A model generated the notes under the pieces. The model made no database searches and was not told where the DNA came from. It worked only from the letters and a program-made list of their open reading frames with translations. DNA of 64,000 nucleotides from contig JADKEK010000003.1 of the NCBI GenBank assembly GCA_016718035.1, positions 355,501 to 419,500 on the forward strand, read 5' to 3'. Source of the DNA: Bacteroidota bacterium. Its GTDB lineage: Bacteria > Bacteroidota > Bacteroidia > Chitinophagales > BACL12. The position numbers and the translations under genes are program-made. This document shows, one piece after another, positions 44,273 to 53,616 of the stretch (position 1 is the stretch's first letter; every line of letters starts with the position of its first letter).

Positions 44273-44471
44273 ATAACTATTAATTACTTGTGGTTTTGAG
44301 TGCCAATGTTTTGAACCTATAAATTTACGAACGAATTTGATTATTAGGTTGAAACTGACACGAAAATTACAATCAAATGGCTAAAAAGTTCAGTTTTTGT
44401 CACAAAACCCAAAAAAATGTAGTTCCGCATATTTTAAAGGATGGGTTAACTTAGCGCCCTAATTCAACAGC

Positions 44472-45479
44472 ATGAAGGCTATAATACCAGTTGCCGGGGT
44501 AGGAACCCGTCTACGTCCGCATACCTATTCGCAGCCGAAACCACTTATTCCGGTTGCAGGCAAACCCATTTTAGGATTTATCATCGACAGGTTAGTGAAA
44601 GCAGGATGCACCGAGTTTGTATTTGTAATTGGTTATTTAGGCGAAAAAATTGAAGCCTTTGTTCGCGAAACCTATCCCGATTTAACCACGCGTTTTGTGA
44701 TTCAAAATAAACGCGAAGGATTAGGACATGCCATTTATCTTACTAAAGATTATGTAACAAAAGGCGAAGATATTTTTATTGTTTTGGGTGATACCATTTT
44801 TGAAGGAGATATCGAATCGGTAATACAAAGTACAGATTCTGCCTTAGGATTAAAACGTGTCGACGACCCTCGTGATTTTGGTGTTGCTGAAGTTGATGAA
44901 GCATTTAATATTATCCGCGTAATTGAAAAACCTACTATTCCAAAATCAAATTTAGCGTTAGTGGGATTATATAAAATTAAAGAAAGCGAACAACTATTTG
45001 CCGCTCTTGAACAAATTATCAAACACGAATTTAAAACGCAGGGCGAATATCATTTAACTGATGCCATAATGTTAATGATTCAACGGGGAATTTCGTTTCG
45101 CGGATTTAAAATTCAAAATTGGTACGACTGCGGCAAAAAAGATATTTTGTTGGAAACCAATGCTATTTTATTAAAGAAATTAAACCCTGAAACATCACGC
45201 TACAGTGGATTTCAGAACTCCATAATTGTTGAACCTGTGAGTATTGCCGCCAATTGTGAAATTAAAAATTCCATTATTGGACCTAACGTAACTTTGGGCG
45301 AAAATACAACTGTAAACTATGCGATTGTACGCAATTCCATTATTGGAAATGATGCAACAATTGATGATGTTGTTTTACACGATTCGGTAATTGGAAGCGA
45401 CACATTTATTAAAGGATTAAGTCAGAGTTTAAATATTGGCGACAATACTGAAATTGATTTAAGTCAGAGTTTTGATTAA
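44472..45479 (+). CDS. Sugar-1-phosphate nucleotidyltransferase with left-handed beta-helix tail
   Basis: Protein of 335 aa. The N-terminal nucleotidyltransferase domain has MKAIIPVAGVGTRLRPHTYS with QPKPLIPVAGKPIL (nucleotide-binding loop and Lys), then VLGDTIFEGD (metal Asp) and GVAEVDEAFNIIRVIEKP. The C-terminal ~90 residues show hexapeptide-like repeats (NSIIGPNVTLGENT, NSIIGNDATIDDVVLHDSVI). This is the RmlA/GlmU-like architecture that activates sugar-1-phosphates for nucleotide-sugar synthesis, and the sugar and base cannot be fixed from sequence. It is followed after 35 bp by the FabK/NMO-like gene. Confidence 0.87.
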   Translation: MKAIIPVAGVGTRLRPHTYSQPKPLIPVAGKPILGFIIDRLVKAGCTEFVFVIGYLGEKIEAFVRETYPDLTTRFVIQNKREGLGHAIYLTKDYVTKGEDIFIVLGDTIFEGDIESVIQSTDSALGLKRVDDPRDFGVAEVDEAFNIIRVIEKPTIPKSNLALVGLYKIKESEQLFAALEQIIKHEFKTQGEYHLTDAIMLMIQRGISFRGFKIQNWYDCGKKDILLETNAILLKKLNPETSRYSGFQNSIIVEPVSIAANCEIKNSIIGPNVTLGENTTVNYAIVRNSIIGNDATIDDVVLHDSVIGSDTFIKGLSQSLNIGDNTEIDLSQSFD

Positions 45480-45514
45480 TTTTTATTCATCAATTAATTT
45501 TATTATTATTTGGT

Positions 45515-46456
45515 ATGGCAAATCGTATTACTTCACTATTTAATATACAATATCCTGTTATTCAGGCGGGCATGATTTGGTGTAGTGGTTGGGAATTAGC
45601 AAGTGCCGTTTCCAATGCGGGAGGTTTAGGATTAATTGGCAGCGGCAGCATGTATCCGGATGTACTTCGCGAACAAATAAAAAAATGTAAAGCAGCAACA
45701 AATAAACCTTTTGGTGTTAATGTCCCCTTGTTGTATCCTGATATTGATAAACATATTCAAATCATTATTGAAGAAGGCGTAAAAATTGTTTTCACCAGTG
45801 CAGGAAGTCCCAAAACCTGGACTGCCCATCTTAAGCAACACGGTATAACAGTTGTGCATGTGGTGAGTAGTCGCAAATTCGCTATTAAGTGTCAGGAAGC
45901 CGGTGTTGATGCCATAGTTGCAGAAGGATTTGAGGCCGGTGGTCACAATGGTCGCGAGGAAACAACGACCCTTTGTCTGATTCCTGCGGTTCGTGACGTT
46001 GTCACAATTCCCGTAATTGCTGCAGGAGGTATTGGCGATGGAAGAGCTATGCTGGCATGTATGGCCCTGGGGGCAGACGGAGTGCAGGTTGGCAGCCGTT
46101 TTGCAGCCAGTATTGAAAGCAGTGCACATATCAATTTTAAGCAGGAAATTATTCAAAGTGATGAGGGAAGCACTACCCTTACCCTAAAAGAAATAACCCC
46201 GGTTCGATTAATCAAAAATAAATTTTACCAGGAGGTTGAAGCTGCCTACCAGCGCTGCGCAGGGCCCGATGAGCTCAAGAATATCCTAGGTCGCGGAAGG
46301 GCAAAAAAAGGCATGTTTGAAGGCGATTTGGCAGAAGGTGAACTAGAAATTGGACAGGTAAGTGCCACAATTAGGGATATCTTGCCCGCTGCAACCATTT
46401 TGCAAGAAATTATAAGCGGCTTTGAAGCAGCAAAATTGCGACTTTTAGCCGATTAG
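45515..46456 (+). CDS. Nitronate monooxygenase / FabK-like FMN TIM-barrel enzyme
   Basis: Protein of 313 aa. FMN-binding TIM barrel of the NPD family: YPVIQAGMIWCSGWELASAV, AGGLGLIGSG, KPFGVNVPLL, AEGFEAGGHNGREE (the His conserved in the family), IPVIAAGGIGDGRAM and ALGADGVQVGSRF. The family includes nitronate monooxygenases, which oxidise propionate-3-nitronate, and FabK enoyl-ACP reductases. The GGHNGRE segment is compatible with both, so the exact activity is open. Cytoplasmic. Downstream of the nucleotidyltransferase gene, same direction. Confidence 0.86.
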   Translation: MANRITSLFNIQYPVIQAGMIWCSGWELASAVSNAGGLGLIGSGSMYPDVLREQIKKCKAATNKPFGVNVPLLYPDIDKHIQIIIEEGVKIVFTSAGSPKTWTAHLKQHGITVVHVVSSRKFAIKCQEAGVDAIVAEGFEAGGHNGREETTTLCLIPAVRDVVTIPVIAAGGIGDGRAMLACMALGADGVQVGSRFAASIESSAHINFKQEIIQSDEGSTTLTLKEITPVRLIKNKFYQEVEAAYQRCAGPDELKNILGRGRAKKGMFEGDLAEGELEIGQVSATIRDILPAATILQEIISGFEAAKLRLLAD

Positions 46457-46510
46457 TCGTGTTTTCTTACAAATTGCCACTTTATCCACATAACCATGTC
46501 ACATTTTCCC

Positions 46511-46518
46511 TATTTTTG
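46511..46518 (+). promoter_or_regulatory. -7 box for the small lipoprotein gene
   Basis: TATTTTTG matches TAnnTTTG. An ATG at 46524 follows by 5 nt and would be almost leaderless, while the ATG at 46572 gives a clear lipoprotein signal. Confidence 0.4.
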
Positions 46519-46571
46519 TACAGATGAGTATGAGAAGTTTATTTTTACCTTTATCCACTAACGTTTTAAGT

Positions 46572-46922
46572 ATGAAGACTCTAACTGTATTTTTATTAGC
46601 CATTAGCATGATGTTATCGTCGTGTTATAATGTTGATGAGCTGCCGGACACTAATAAGATTACCTACATAGTTACCGGAACTCAATTTGATGTTATTTAC
46701 AAAGATGAAACCGGAAACAACCAGTATGTGTATGACCGCGAAGGTGTCTTCAAAGTTTACATTGAAGATATTGTTGGTGATCCTGTATTTATTTTAGCTA
46801 AAGGCAGCGACGATTTAAAAGTGCATATCCATGTTAAAGATGGTATTGACACTGTGCGCAAAGCAAAAGATGCCGGTTCAGAATTAGTTTACATCGACCT
46901 GGGTTCAAGCAGGGTTGAGTAA
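46572..46922 (+). CDS. Small putative lipoprotein
   Basis: Protein of 116 aa from ATG 46572: MKTLTVFLLAISMMLSSC is a compact lipoprotein signal with the lipobox at its end. A longer start at 46524 would add 16 residues before the signal and is less likely. The mature part is a single small beta-rich domain (KITYIVTGTQFDVIYKDETG, VFKVYIEDIVGDPVFILA, VHIHVKDGIDTVRKA) without an enzyme motif. It is followed by a terminator, so it is monocistronic. Family not recognised. Confidence 0.72.
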   Translation: MKTLTVFLLAISMMLSSCYNVDELPDTNKITYIVTGTQFDVIYKDETGNNQYVYDREGVFKVYIEDIVGDPVFILAKGSDDLKVHIHVKDGIDTVRKAKDAGSELVYIDLGSSRVE

Positions 46923-46940
46923 TAGCATTAAACTCTTTAC

Positions 46941-46976
46941 AAAGAGGATGTCTTTTATAGATATCCTCTTTTTTTT
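46941..46976 (+). terminator. Rho-independent terminator after the small lipoprotein gene
   Basis: Stem AAAGAGGAT/ATCCTCTTT with a 13-nt loop and a run of T, 18 bp after the stop. Confidence 0.85.
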
Positions 46977-46993
46977 CCCTATCTTAAAAAGAC

Positions 46994-47030
46994 AAAGACC
47001 TACCAGGTTTTAAAAACCTGGTAGGTCTTT
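46994..47030. repeat. Perfect 18-bp palindromic repeat element
   Basis: AAAGACCTACCAGGTTTT is followed, after one A, by its exact reverse complement. It is a REP-like intergenic palindrome of a type common in Bacteroidota. The flanking T-rich run could also let it terminate transcription. Confidence 0.8.
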
Positions 47031-47139
47031 TCTTTTTTAAATTATTGCTCATCCAAATTAATTTGACCCCATTTATGGATTAACTCCTGCTTTTGCATCA
47101 CATGTGGGTATTTCATTTTTAACGCTAAATAAATATCTC

Positions 47140-49098
47140 ATGCAAAAATTACTTTTTCCTTCGCTGTTCGTGGTGCTGATAGCATCAGGCATTTTAATAG
47201 GTGCTGAATCTAATCGCACACCGGAAGTAGATTTTACGGGAACATCCAAAATATTTGGATTGATTGTAGAATCCACTTACGGAACGCCATTGGTAAGTGC
47301 TGAACTTACGTTAGATAACAAAACAAAATTTTATCCTGATGAAAACGGTTTATATATTATTGAAAAATTACCAGCAGGTAAATACACATTAAAGGTGTCG
47401 GCTACCGGTTATATCGCTCAGAAAATTCCATTTGAAATTGCTGATGGCGAAACCAAAGAAATAAATATTACCATGGCTACGCAAGTAATCGCAATTGGCG
47501 ATTCGGTGCAGGTTACTCAAGTAAAAGAAAGTTTAAGAGATAAAAAAACTGAAGCAGATTGCAAAATGGTTGCTCCTAGTAATGCTGAGTCATTGGATGG
47601 GTATGGCTATATGAATCTTTCAATGGATGAAGAAGTGATTGGAGGTGAAGTTGTTCATAATACTGAAGCATATGATGTAATTAATGAAAATACATTTAAG
47701 GCCGTTGTAGGCAATCCATTATCTACATTTTCTATTGATGTGGACAATGCTGCTTATGCCAATATTCGCAGGTTTATTAATTACGGTCAAACACCTCCAA
47801 AAGATGCTGTGCGTATTGAAGAAATGTTAAATTATTTTGATTACACTTATGCCGCACCAAAAGGTAACGACCCATTTGCAATTAACTACGAAATGAGTGA
47901 ATGCCCATGGAATACTGAAAGCAAATTAGTAATGATTGGCTTACAAGGAAAAGATATTGATTACAATGAAGCTGCTGCCTCTAACCTGGTATTTTTAATT
48001 GACGTAAGTGGTAGTATGGCAGATCAAAATAAATTGCCCTTAGTAATTAGTTCACTCAATACTTTAGTAGATAATTTAAATGAAAAAGACCGCGTGGCAT
48101 TGGTTGTTTATGCAGGTGCTGCCGGAGAAGTATTACCTTCTACCCCATGTAATCAAAAATCTACTATCAAAAATGCACTGAATAATTTACAGGCAGGTGG
48201 CTCCACAGCTGGCGGAGCAGGTATTAAACTTGCGTATGAAATTGCTGTAAAGAATTTAATTCCAGGAGGAAATAATAGAGTAATTCTTTGCACCGATGGC
48301 GACTTTAATGTAGGTGCCAGTAGCGATGCAGAGATGACCAGATTAATTGAAGAAAAAAGAAAAACAGGTGTATTTGTCAGTATTTGCGGATTTGGAATGG
48401 GCAATTATAAAGACAGTAAAATGGAAAAAATTGCCGACAATGGCAATGGTGCTTATTACTATATCGACAGTGAAAAAGAAGCCAAAAAAGTATTCACTAC
48501 CGATATGCGTGGCACATTATTTACTATTGCAAAAGATGTTAAAATACAAATAGAATTTAATCCCGCTTTAGTAGAATCGTATCGTTTAATCGGGTATGAA
48601 AACAGAATATTGGCAAAAGAAGATTTTGATGATGATACTAAAGACGCCGGAGAACTTGGTGCCGGACATAAAGTGACTGCTTTATATGAATTAAAATTGC
48701 GCAAATCGGCCTATCAGCCATCAGGTATTAACAGCACTTCAGGAACTGTGGAAGATTTAAAATATCAAACCACTTCAATTAAAAATGATGCCTACAATAC
48801 CGATGAAATAATGACCTTAAAATTGCGCTACAAAGCACCTAACAGTGAAACAAGTAAACTTATTGAGAAGTCACTTTATAAAACTACCGTTCCTTTTGCA
48901 AGCACTTCCGATAATTTCCGATTTGCAAGTGCAGTTGTTGAATTTGGTATGTTGCTTCGCGATTCTGAATTTAAAGGTGATGCTACTTACGATGAAGTGT
49001 TGAAACTCGCTTCTTCTGCAACAGGAGCAGATGCGAATGGATACAGAGCAGAATTTATTTCTCTGGTAAAAACATTTAACGGTTTAGCTAAAAAATAG
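47140..49098 (+). CDS. VWA-domain protein with carboxypeptidase regulatory-like domain (YfbK family)
   Basis: Protein of 652 aa from ATG 47140 (MQKLLFPSLFVVLIASGILI signal). Domains: a carboxypeptidase-regulatory-like beta-sandwich (about 35-110; VSAELTLDNKTKFYPDENGL), a linker, the YfbK N-terminal domain (NPLSTFSIDVDNAAYANIRR, RIEEMLNYFDYTY), a VWA domain with a complete MIDAS start (LIDVSGSMADQNKLPL, about residue 290) and CTDGDFNVG, and the C-terminal DUF3520 region. The protein is exported and likely membrane- or envelope-bound. VWA domains mediate metal-dependent binding, and the partner is unknown. Ends with a strong terminator. Confidence 0.88.
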   Translation: MQKLLFPSLFVVLIASGILIGAESNRTPEVDFTGTSKIFGLIVESTYGTPLVSAELTLDNKTKFYPDENGLYIIEKLPAGKYTLKVSATGYIAQKIPFEIADGETKEINITMATQVIAIGDSVQVTQVKESLRDKKTEADCKMVAPSNAESLDGYGYMNLSMDEEVIGGEVVHNTEAYDVINENTFKAVVGNPLSTFSIDVDNAAYANIRRFINYGQTPPKDAVRIEEMLNYFDYTYAAPKGNDPFAINYEMSECPWNTESKLVMIGLQGKDIDYNEAAASNLVFLIDVSGSMADQNKLPLVISSLNTLVDNLNEKDRVALVVYAGAAGEVLPSTPCNQKSTIKNALNNLQAGGSTAGGAGIKLAYEIAVKNLIPGGNNRVILCTDGDFNVGASSDAEMTRLIEEKRKTGVFVSICGFGMGNYKDSKMEKIADNGNGAYYYIDSEKEAKKVFTTDMRGTLFTIAKDVKIQIEFNPALVESYRLIGYENRILAKEDFDDDTKDAGELGAGHKVTALYELKLRKSAYQPSGINSTSGTVEDLKYQTTSIKNDAYNTDEIMTLKLRYKAPNSETSKLIEKSLYKTTVPFASTSDNFRFASAVVEFGMLLRDSEFKGDATYDEVLKLASSATGADANGYRAEFISLVKTFNGLAKK

Positions 49099-49117
49099 TT
49101 ATCAATTTGTGGTTGCC

Positions 49118-49152
49118 GGCCGGTGTTACTGAGGAGTGCACCGGCCTTTTTT
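49118..49152 (+). terminator. Rho-independent terminator after the VWA gene
   Basis: GGCCGGTG pairs with CACCGGCC around a 13-nt loop, followed by six T. It lies between two convergent genes. Confidence 0.92.
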
Positions 49153-50053
49153 ATGCTTTAATTATTTGAGTTAATGCAGATGTTATATCCGGGAAACTAA
49201 AGTGATATCCGGCAGACTGAATTTTTGCACTACTAACATTTTGACCGGTAAGCACAACTGCACTTAATTCACCTAAAACAAGTTTTAACGTAAAGGCAGG
49301 AACAGGCATTTGTACATACCATTTTCCACTTACCTGCTGATAATGTTGGATAATTGATTTTAATGAAACAGGATTAGGCGCAACTGCATTATATATTCCG
49401 GATAATTTTTGTTGTAAACAATACATAATAATTTGGCCTACATCCTGAATATGTATCCATGAATATATTTGTTTACCCGAGCCCATAACAGGCAATACTC
49501 GTAGCGATTTTGTCTGCACAATTTCTTTTAATGCGCCACCATTTTCGGCCAGTACAATGCCAATGCGTAGCGTAACAAGGTTAACACCTAATGCTGAAAA
49601 TTTTGATGTTGCATCTTCCCATTGCCTAACAGATTCCGATAAAAAGCCATTGCCTGAAGCATTTGTTTCATCAACAGGCATCTCACCTGTTTCTCCGTAA
49701 AAGCCAATTGCGGAAGCCGCAACAACCTGTTCAATATGATGATTGTGTTGCTGCATAGCAGCAATAAGCAGTTCTGTACTTTTGGTTCTGCTCTCAATAA
49801 TCGCCTGTTTTCTTTTTGCTGTCCAGCGTTTTCCTGCAATGGACTCCCCTGCCAGATGGACCAAAACATCGGCCCAAAGAATTGCCTCCGGGTCTATATA
49901 ACCGGCATCAACATCCCACTTATACATGTTCACGTCCTTATGTGGCTTAACACTTCTACTAAGCCAGGCAACTGCATACCCGTTTTGTAGTAATATGTCC
50001 GTTAAATGCCTGCCGATTAACCCTGAACCTCCACTGATTAAAACCTTTTTCAT
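49151..50053 (-). CDS. TIGR01777 family NAD(P)-dependent epimerase/oxidoreductase
   Basis: Protein of 300 aa. Extended SDR fold: MKKVLISGGSGLIGRHLTDI (Rossmann GxxGxxG), DVLVHLAGESIAGKRWTAKR, ASAIGFYGETGEMPVDE (YGxxG-type family mark), SWIHIQDVGQIIMYCL, and the C-terminal domain VPAFTLKLVLGELSAVVLTG found in the TIGR01777/SDR39U1 family. The reaction is not established. It is sometimes linked to cell division (SulA-like in old annotations). Its stop sits within the terminator of the convergent VWA gene. Confidence 0.9.
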   Translation of the reverse strand: MKKVLISGGSGLIGRHLTDILLQNGYAVAWLSRSVKPHKDVNMYKWDVDAGYIDPEAILWADVLVHLAGESIAGKRWTAKRKQAIIESRTKSTELLIAAMQQHNHHIEQVVAASAIGFYGETGEMPVDETNASGNGFLSESVRQWEDATSKFSALGVNLVTLRIGIVLAENGGALKEIVQTKSLRVLPVMGSGKQIYSWIHIQDVGQIIMYCLQQKLSGIYNAVAPNPVSLKSIIQHYQQVSGKWYVQMPVPAFTLKLVLGELSAVVLTGQNVSSAKIQSAGYHFSFPDITSALTQIIKA

Positions 50054-50157
50054 ACACCTGCCAATATTGAGTTAAAGTTAATATAACAATCTGCTTTTCA
50101 TACAGTTTAAAAAAATCAATATTATTCGTTTACTTTGGTGAATAAAGCACTACAATT

Positions 50158-52050
50158 ATGAGCACTAAGTTTCCTGTCCTTTCGACCCTGACTATTGCAA
50201 CAGCCTTTTTACTTGCTTCCTGCGGAGGTAATGGTGGTAAAAATGAGAATGACATTTCAACCCTTAACGTTTCAGATAAAATTCGGAATAAACGAATTGC
50301 CGACGCGACAAATATATTACCCGAATGGAGCAAAGAAAATATTGTAGTGAACCATTGGCCGGGTGATCCTGATAATTTACATCCAACTAATGGAGGTACG
50401 GCAGCACGTAGCTGGATTTTGCAGTTAACAGCTAATTACATTCTCCGCAACGATGTAATCAATTTAAATGTTTGTCCCGATTTAGCAGAAGCTATGCCTG
50501 AAGTATCGGATGACAATTTGCGTTATACGTATACCTTGCGCAAAAATGCAACATGGGATGATGGCAGTGCTATCACCGCTGAAGATTGTGTATTTATGTT
50601 AAAAGCAAACCGTTGTCCGCTTACCAATAACCCAATTACAAAATCTTATTTTGAAAACATTCAGGATGTAATCACTTATCCTGATAATGCGTATAAATTT
50701 ACGATAGTAATGAAGCAGGAAGAAATAAATAATATTAATTTCTTAAGCGACTATCCTGTATTTCAGCGCAAGTATTTTGACCCCAACAACGTTTTAGCGA
50801 AATACACATTTGCTCAGTTTAACAATCCGGATTTTAACACCGATAATGAAAAAGATTTATTGGCATGGGCAAATAAATTTAACGATGCTACTTTAGGTAA
50901 CGATATCAGTTTATTAAACTATTCCGGTGCTTATAAAGTTGCAGAATGGACACGCGGACAAAATTTAATTCTTGAACGCAAAAAAAATCACTGGACACAA
51001 AAATTAAGCGACCCTAACGAATATGAAACCAGTTTCCCTGAAAAAATAATATTTAAAATAATTAAGGACCCAACTGCTCAAAAACTGGAGTTTGGTTCAC
51101 AGGCTTTAGATGCTTCAGTATGGTTATCAACCGCCACAGCAACAGAATTAATGGATGGTGGAAATTTTTTAACCCATTATAATATTGAATTCACCGATAA
51201 CTATAGCTACAACTATATTGGTTTAAATATGAAACCGGATGGTGTAACTCACAAAAAGTTTTTTGATGATGTTAAGGTGCGTAGAGCTATGGGTTATTTA
51301 GTGCCTGTTGACGACCTGATTAATGTTATTACATTAGGCCGTGCAAAAAGAATGGCAGGCCCAATTTCACCATTAAAAGATGAATATAATACTAATCTGA
51401 CTCCACTTTCAAACGATATAGCAGCAGCAACAAAATTATTAGACGAAGCCGGATGGAAAGATAGTGATGGTGATAATATCAGAGATAAAATGATTGATGG
51501 TGTTAAAACCAAAATGCAAATTGAATTTAAATATCAGGCAGGGCAAACATTTGTTGAAGAAACCGCCATCATGATTAAAGAAGCTGTTTACAAAGGTGGT
51601 ATCGAATTAATTTTAATTCCAATAGAGGGAAACACGCTTAAAGAACATTTACAAAAACACGATTTCGATATGTATATGAGTGCTTGGGCAGGTGGTTCAT
51701 TACCTGAAGAGTTTACACAATTATGGCACACTAAATCATATTCAACAGGCGGCAGTAATTATGTTGGTTTTGGCAATAGTGAAACTGATGCATTAATCGA
51801 CCAGATAAAGGTTACTATGGATTCGGAAAAACGTATTCCATTGTCACAAAAAATGCAACAAATTATTTACGATGAACAACCGTATATTTTTATGTATTCG
51901 GCATATCGGAAAAATATTATTCATAAACGTTTTGGCAATCAGGTAATGACATTCGATCGTCCGGGTAATATATTAAACAACCTGCGATTGATTGCCTTAT
52001 ATGGTGCTCAGTCCGGCTCAGTTACTAATGCAACGGAATCAAATCAATAA
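50158..52050 (+). CDS. ABC transporter substrate-binding lipoprotein, peptide type (SBP_bac_5)
   Basis: Protein of 630 aa. The lipobox (FLLASC) marks a lipid-anchored binding protein. Family 5 features: VNHWPGDPDNLHPTNGG near residue 60, LRYTYTLRKNATWDDGSAIT with AEDCVFML, VRRAMGYLV-type segment (VKVRRAMGYLVPVDDLINVI), KLLDEAGWKDSDGDNIRD and KHDFDMYMSAWAGGSLPEEF. These proteins bind oligopeptides or related ligands in the periplasm and deliver them to OppBC-type permeases, which are encoded in the next two genes. It is first in the operon (63 bp to the first permease). Confidence 0.92.
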   Translation: MSTKFPVLSTLTIATAFLLASCGGNGGKNENDISTLNVSDKIRNKRIADATNILPEWSKENIVVNHWPGDPDNLHPTNGGTAARSWILQLTANYILRNDVINLNVCPDLAEAMPEVSDDNLRYTYTLRKNATWDDGSAITAEDCVFMLKANRCPLTNNPITKSYFENIQDVITYPDNAYKFTIVMKQEEINNINFLSDYPVFQRKYFDPNNVLAKYTFAQFNNPDFNTDNEKDLLAWANKFNDATLGNDISLLNYSGAYKVAEWTRGQNLILERKKNHWTQKLSDPNEYETSFPEKIIFKIIKDPTAQKLEFGSQALDASVWLSTATATELMDGGNFLTHYNIEFTDNYSYNYIGLNMKPDGVTHKKFFDDVKVRRAMGYLVPVDDLINVITLGRAKRMAGPISPLKDEYNTNLTPLSNDIAAATKLLDEAGWKDSDGDNIRDKMIDGVKTKMQIEFKYQAGQTFVEETAIMIKEAVYKGGIELILIPIEGNTLKEHLQKHDFDMYMSAWAGGSLPEEFTQLWHTKSYSTGGSNYVGFGNSETDALIDQIKVTMDSEKRIPLSQKMQQIIYDEQPYIFMYSAYRKNIIHKRFGNQVMTFDRPGNILNNLRLIALYGAQSGSVTNATESNQ

Positions 52051-52113
52051 AATAATTTGTTGGGAAATAATTCCGCCCTTACTGTATTTTTACAAGGCAA
52101 TTGAACTCAGGTA

Positions 52114-53613
52114 ATGGGCAGATATCTTCTCAAACGCATATTGTTTTTTATTCCAACGCTGATAATTATTTCGTTATTGGCGTTTATAATCAGCATTAAT
52201 GCTCCCGGTGACCCGCTGGACAGGATGGTATCTGCTCAGGAATCAGGTGGCGAGTTCAGCACACAAACTGCTAATACTGCAAAAGAAAAAGAACGCTGGC
52301 GCAAAAAATTGGGTTTAGATTTACCTGTGTTTTATGTGAGCCTTAGTAATGCAGCAACACCTGATACTTTATACAAAGTTTACGACGACAATGAGCGCAC
52401 AGCGTTAAAACGATTGATTAGTCAGTACGGAAATTGGGAAAATATAGCTGCCTGGAATAACCAATTACATACTTTATCTACAGCCATCAACATGATGATT
52501 CCCGACACCAGTAATTTTGCTGTTTATGGAAAAAATGTTGTTTTAGATACCATTATTGAAGCAAAACAAAATATTGGTGTATTAATGTATAGTTATGAAG
52601 ATGCACAAATTCAACTTCGATTAAATACACTGGCACATTACGCAGCAACATATCCATATTTTGCACCTGTTAAGGAACAAATTTTAAAAACAAAAACGCT
52701 TTATGAGCAGTTAACTTCCGAAAAACAATTAGCAAAAACCTGGTTGCCGGCAATTCATTTTTATGGCCACAATCAATATCACCGCTGGATTTTTGGCGAT
52801 GGCAACTGGTTAACCGGCAAAGGCAGTGTTGATTGCAAAGGATTAGTTCGGGGAGATTTCGGATATTCTTATGAAACAAAATTGCCGGTGGGTAATGTTA
52901 TTGGCGACCGCATTAAATGGTCTTTATTTTTTGCATTAACATCTGTAATTCTTGCTTATTTAATTAGTTTACCAATTGGCATTAAAGCGGCGGCTAATAA
53001 AAATTCCCCTTTTGATAAAACATCTTCAGTAATATTATTTGTGTTATATGCCATGCCAACATTTTGGGTGGCGACAATACTTTTAATGTCGTTTGCCAAT
53101 GTGGAGGCATTACATATTTTTCCGGCAAGTGGTATTCAACCGGTTACAGGTATTCCTGATGATGCCAATTGGTTGACAACAATCAAATTGCGATTACCTT
53201 ATTTAATATTGCCTACCATTGCATTTACCTATTCGCAATTGGCATTTTTAAGTCGTATTACACGAGTTTCTACTTTAGAAATTATAGCGCAGGATTATAT
53301 TCGCACGGCAAGGGCAAAAGGACTTTCTGAGTATACTGTTATTTACAAACACGCTTTCAGAAATGCGTTGTTACCTATCATCACTGTTTTTTCGAATATT
53401 TTTCCAATGGCCATAAGTGGTTCGGTTATTTTAGAAACCATTTTTACCATTCCCGGCATGGGCGAGCAGGTATTTCACGCCATAACGACTAAAGATTATC
53501 CGGTAATTATTGATGTTTTTACTTTAACCGGAATTTTAACTTTATTGGGTTATTTAGTAGCTGATATTTTATATGCAGTTGCAGACCCACGAATTTCGTA
53601 TGCATCAAAATAA
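52114..53613 (+). CDS. ABC transporter permease, OppB/DppB type with large periplasmic insertion
   Basis: Protein of 499 aa; OppB/DppB proteins are usually ~310-340 aa. It starts MGRYLLKRILFFIPTLIIIS and has INAPGDPLDRM, ERWRKKLGLDLPVFYVSL, then ~150 extra residues (about 75-225) before the normal GLVRGDFGYSYETKLPVGNV and the five C-terminal helices. The EAA loop for ATPase docking is present (DYIRTARAKGLSEYTVIYKH, NALLPI). The extra segment is hydrophilic and should form a periplasmic domain between helices 1 and 2, possibly contacting the binding protein. Operon with its neighbours (3 bp to the next gene). Confidence 0.9.
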   Translation: MGRYLLKRILFFIPTLIIISLLAFIISINAPGDPLDRMVSAQESGGEFSTQTANTAKEKERWRKKLGLDLPVFYVSLSNAATPDTLYKVYDDNERTALKRLISQYGNWENIAAWNNQLHTLSTAINMMIPDTSNFAVYGKNVVLDTIIEAKQNIGVLMYSYEDAQIQLRLNTLAHYAATYPYFAPVKEQILKTKTLYEQLTSEKQLAKTWLPAIHFYGHNQYHRWIFGDGNWLTGKGSVDCKGLVRGDFGYSYETKLPVGNVIGDRIKWSLFFALTSVILAYLISLPIGIKAAANKNSPFDKTSSVILFVLYAMPTFWVATILLMSFANVEALHIFPASGIQPVTGIPDDANWLTTIKLRLPYLILPTIAFTYSQLAFLSRITRVSTLEIIAQDYIRTARAKGLSEYTVIYKHAFRNALLPIITVFSNIFPMAISGSVILETIFTIPGMGEQVFHAITTKDYPVIIDVFTLTGILTLLGYLVADILYAVADPRISYASK

Positions 53614-53616
53614 AGC

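Noticed and set aside
45632..46156. 174-codon minus-strand open frame
   Set aside because: Fully antisense to the FabK/NMO-like gene, Cys/His/Asn-rich without domain features.
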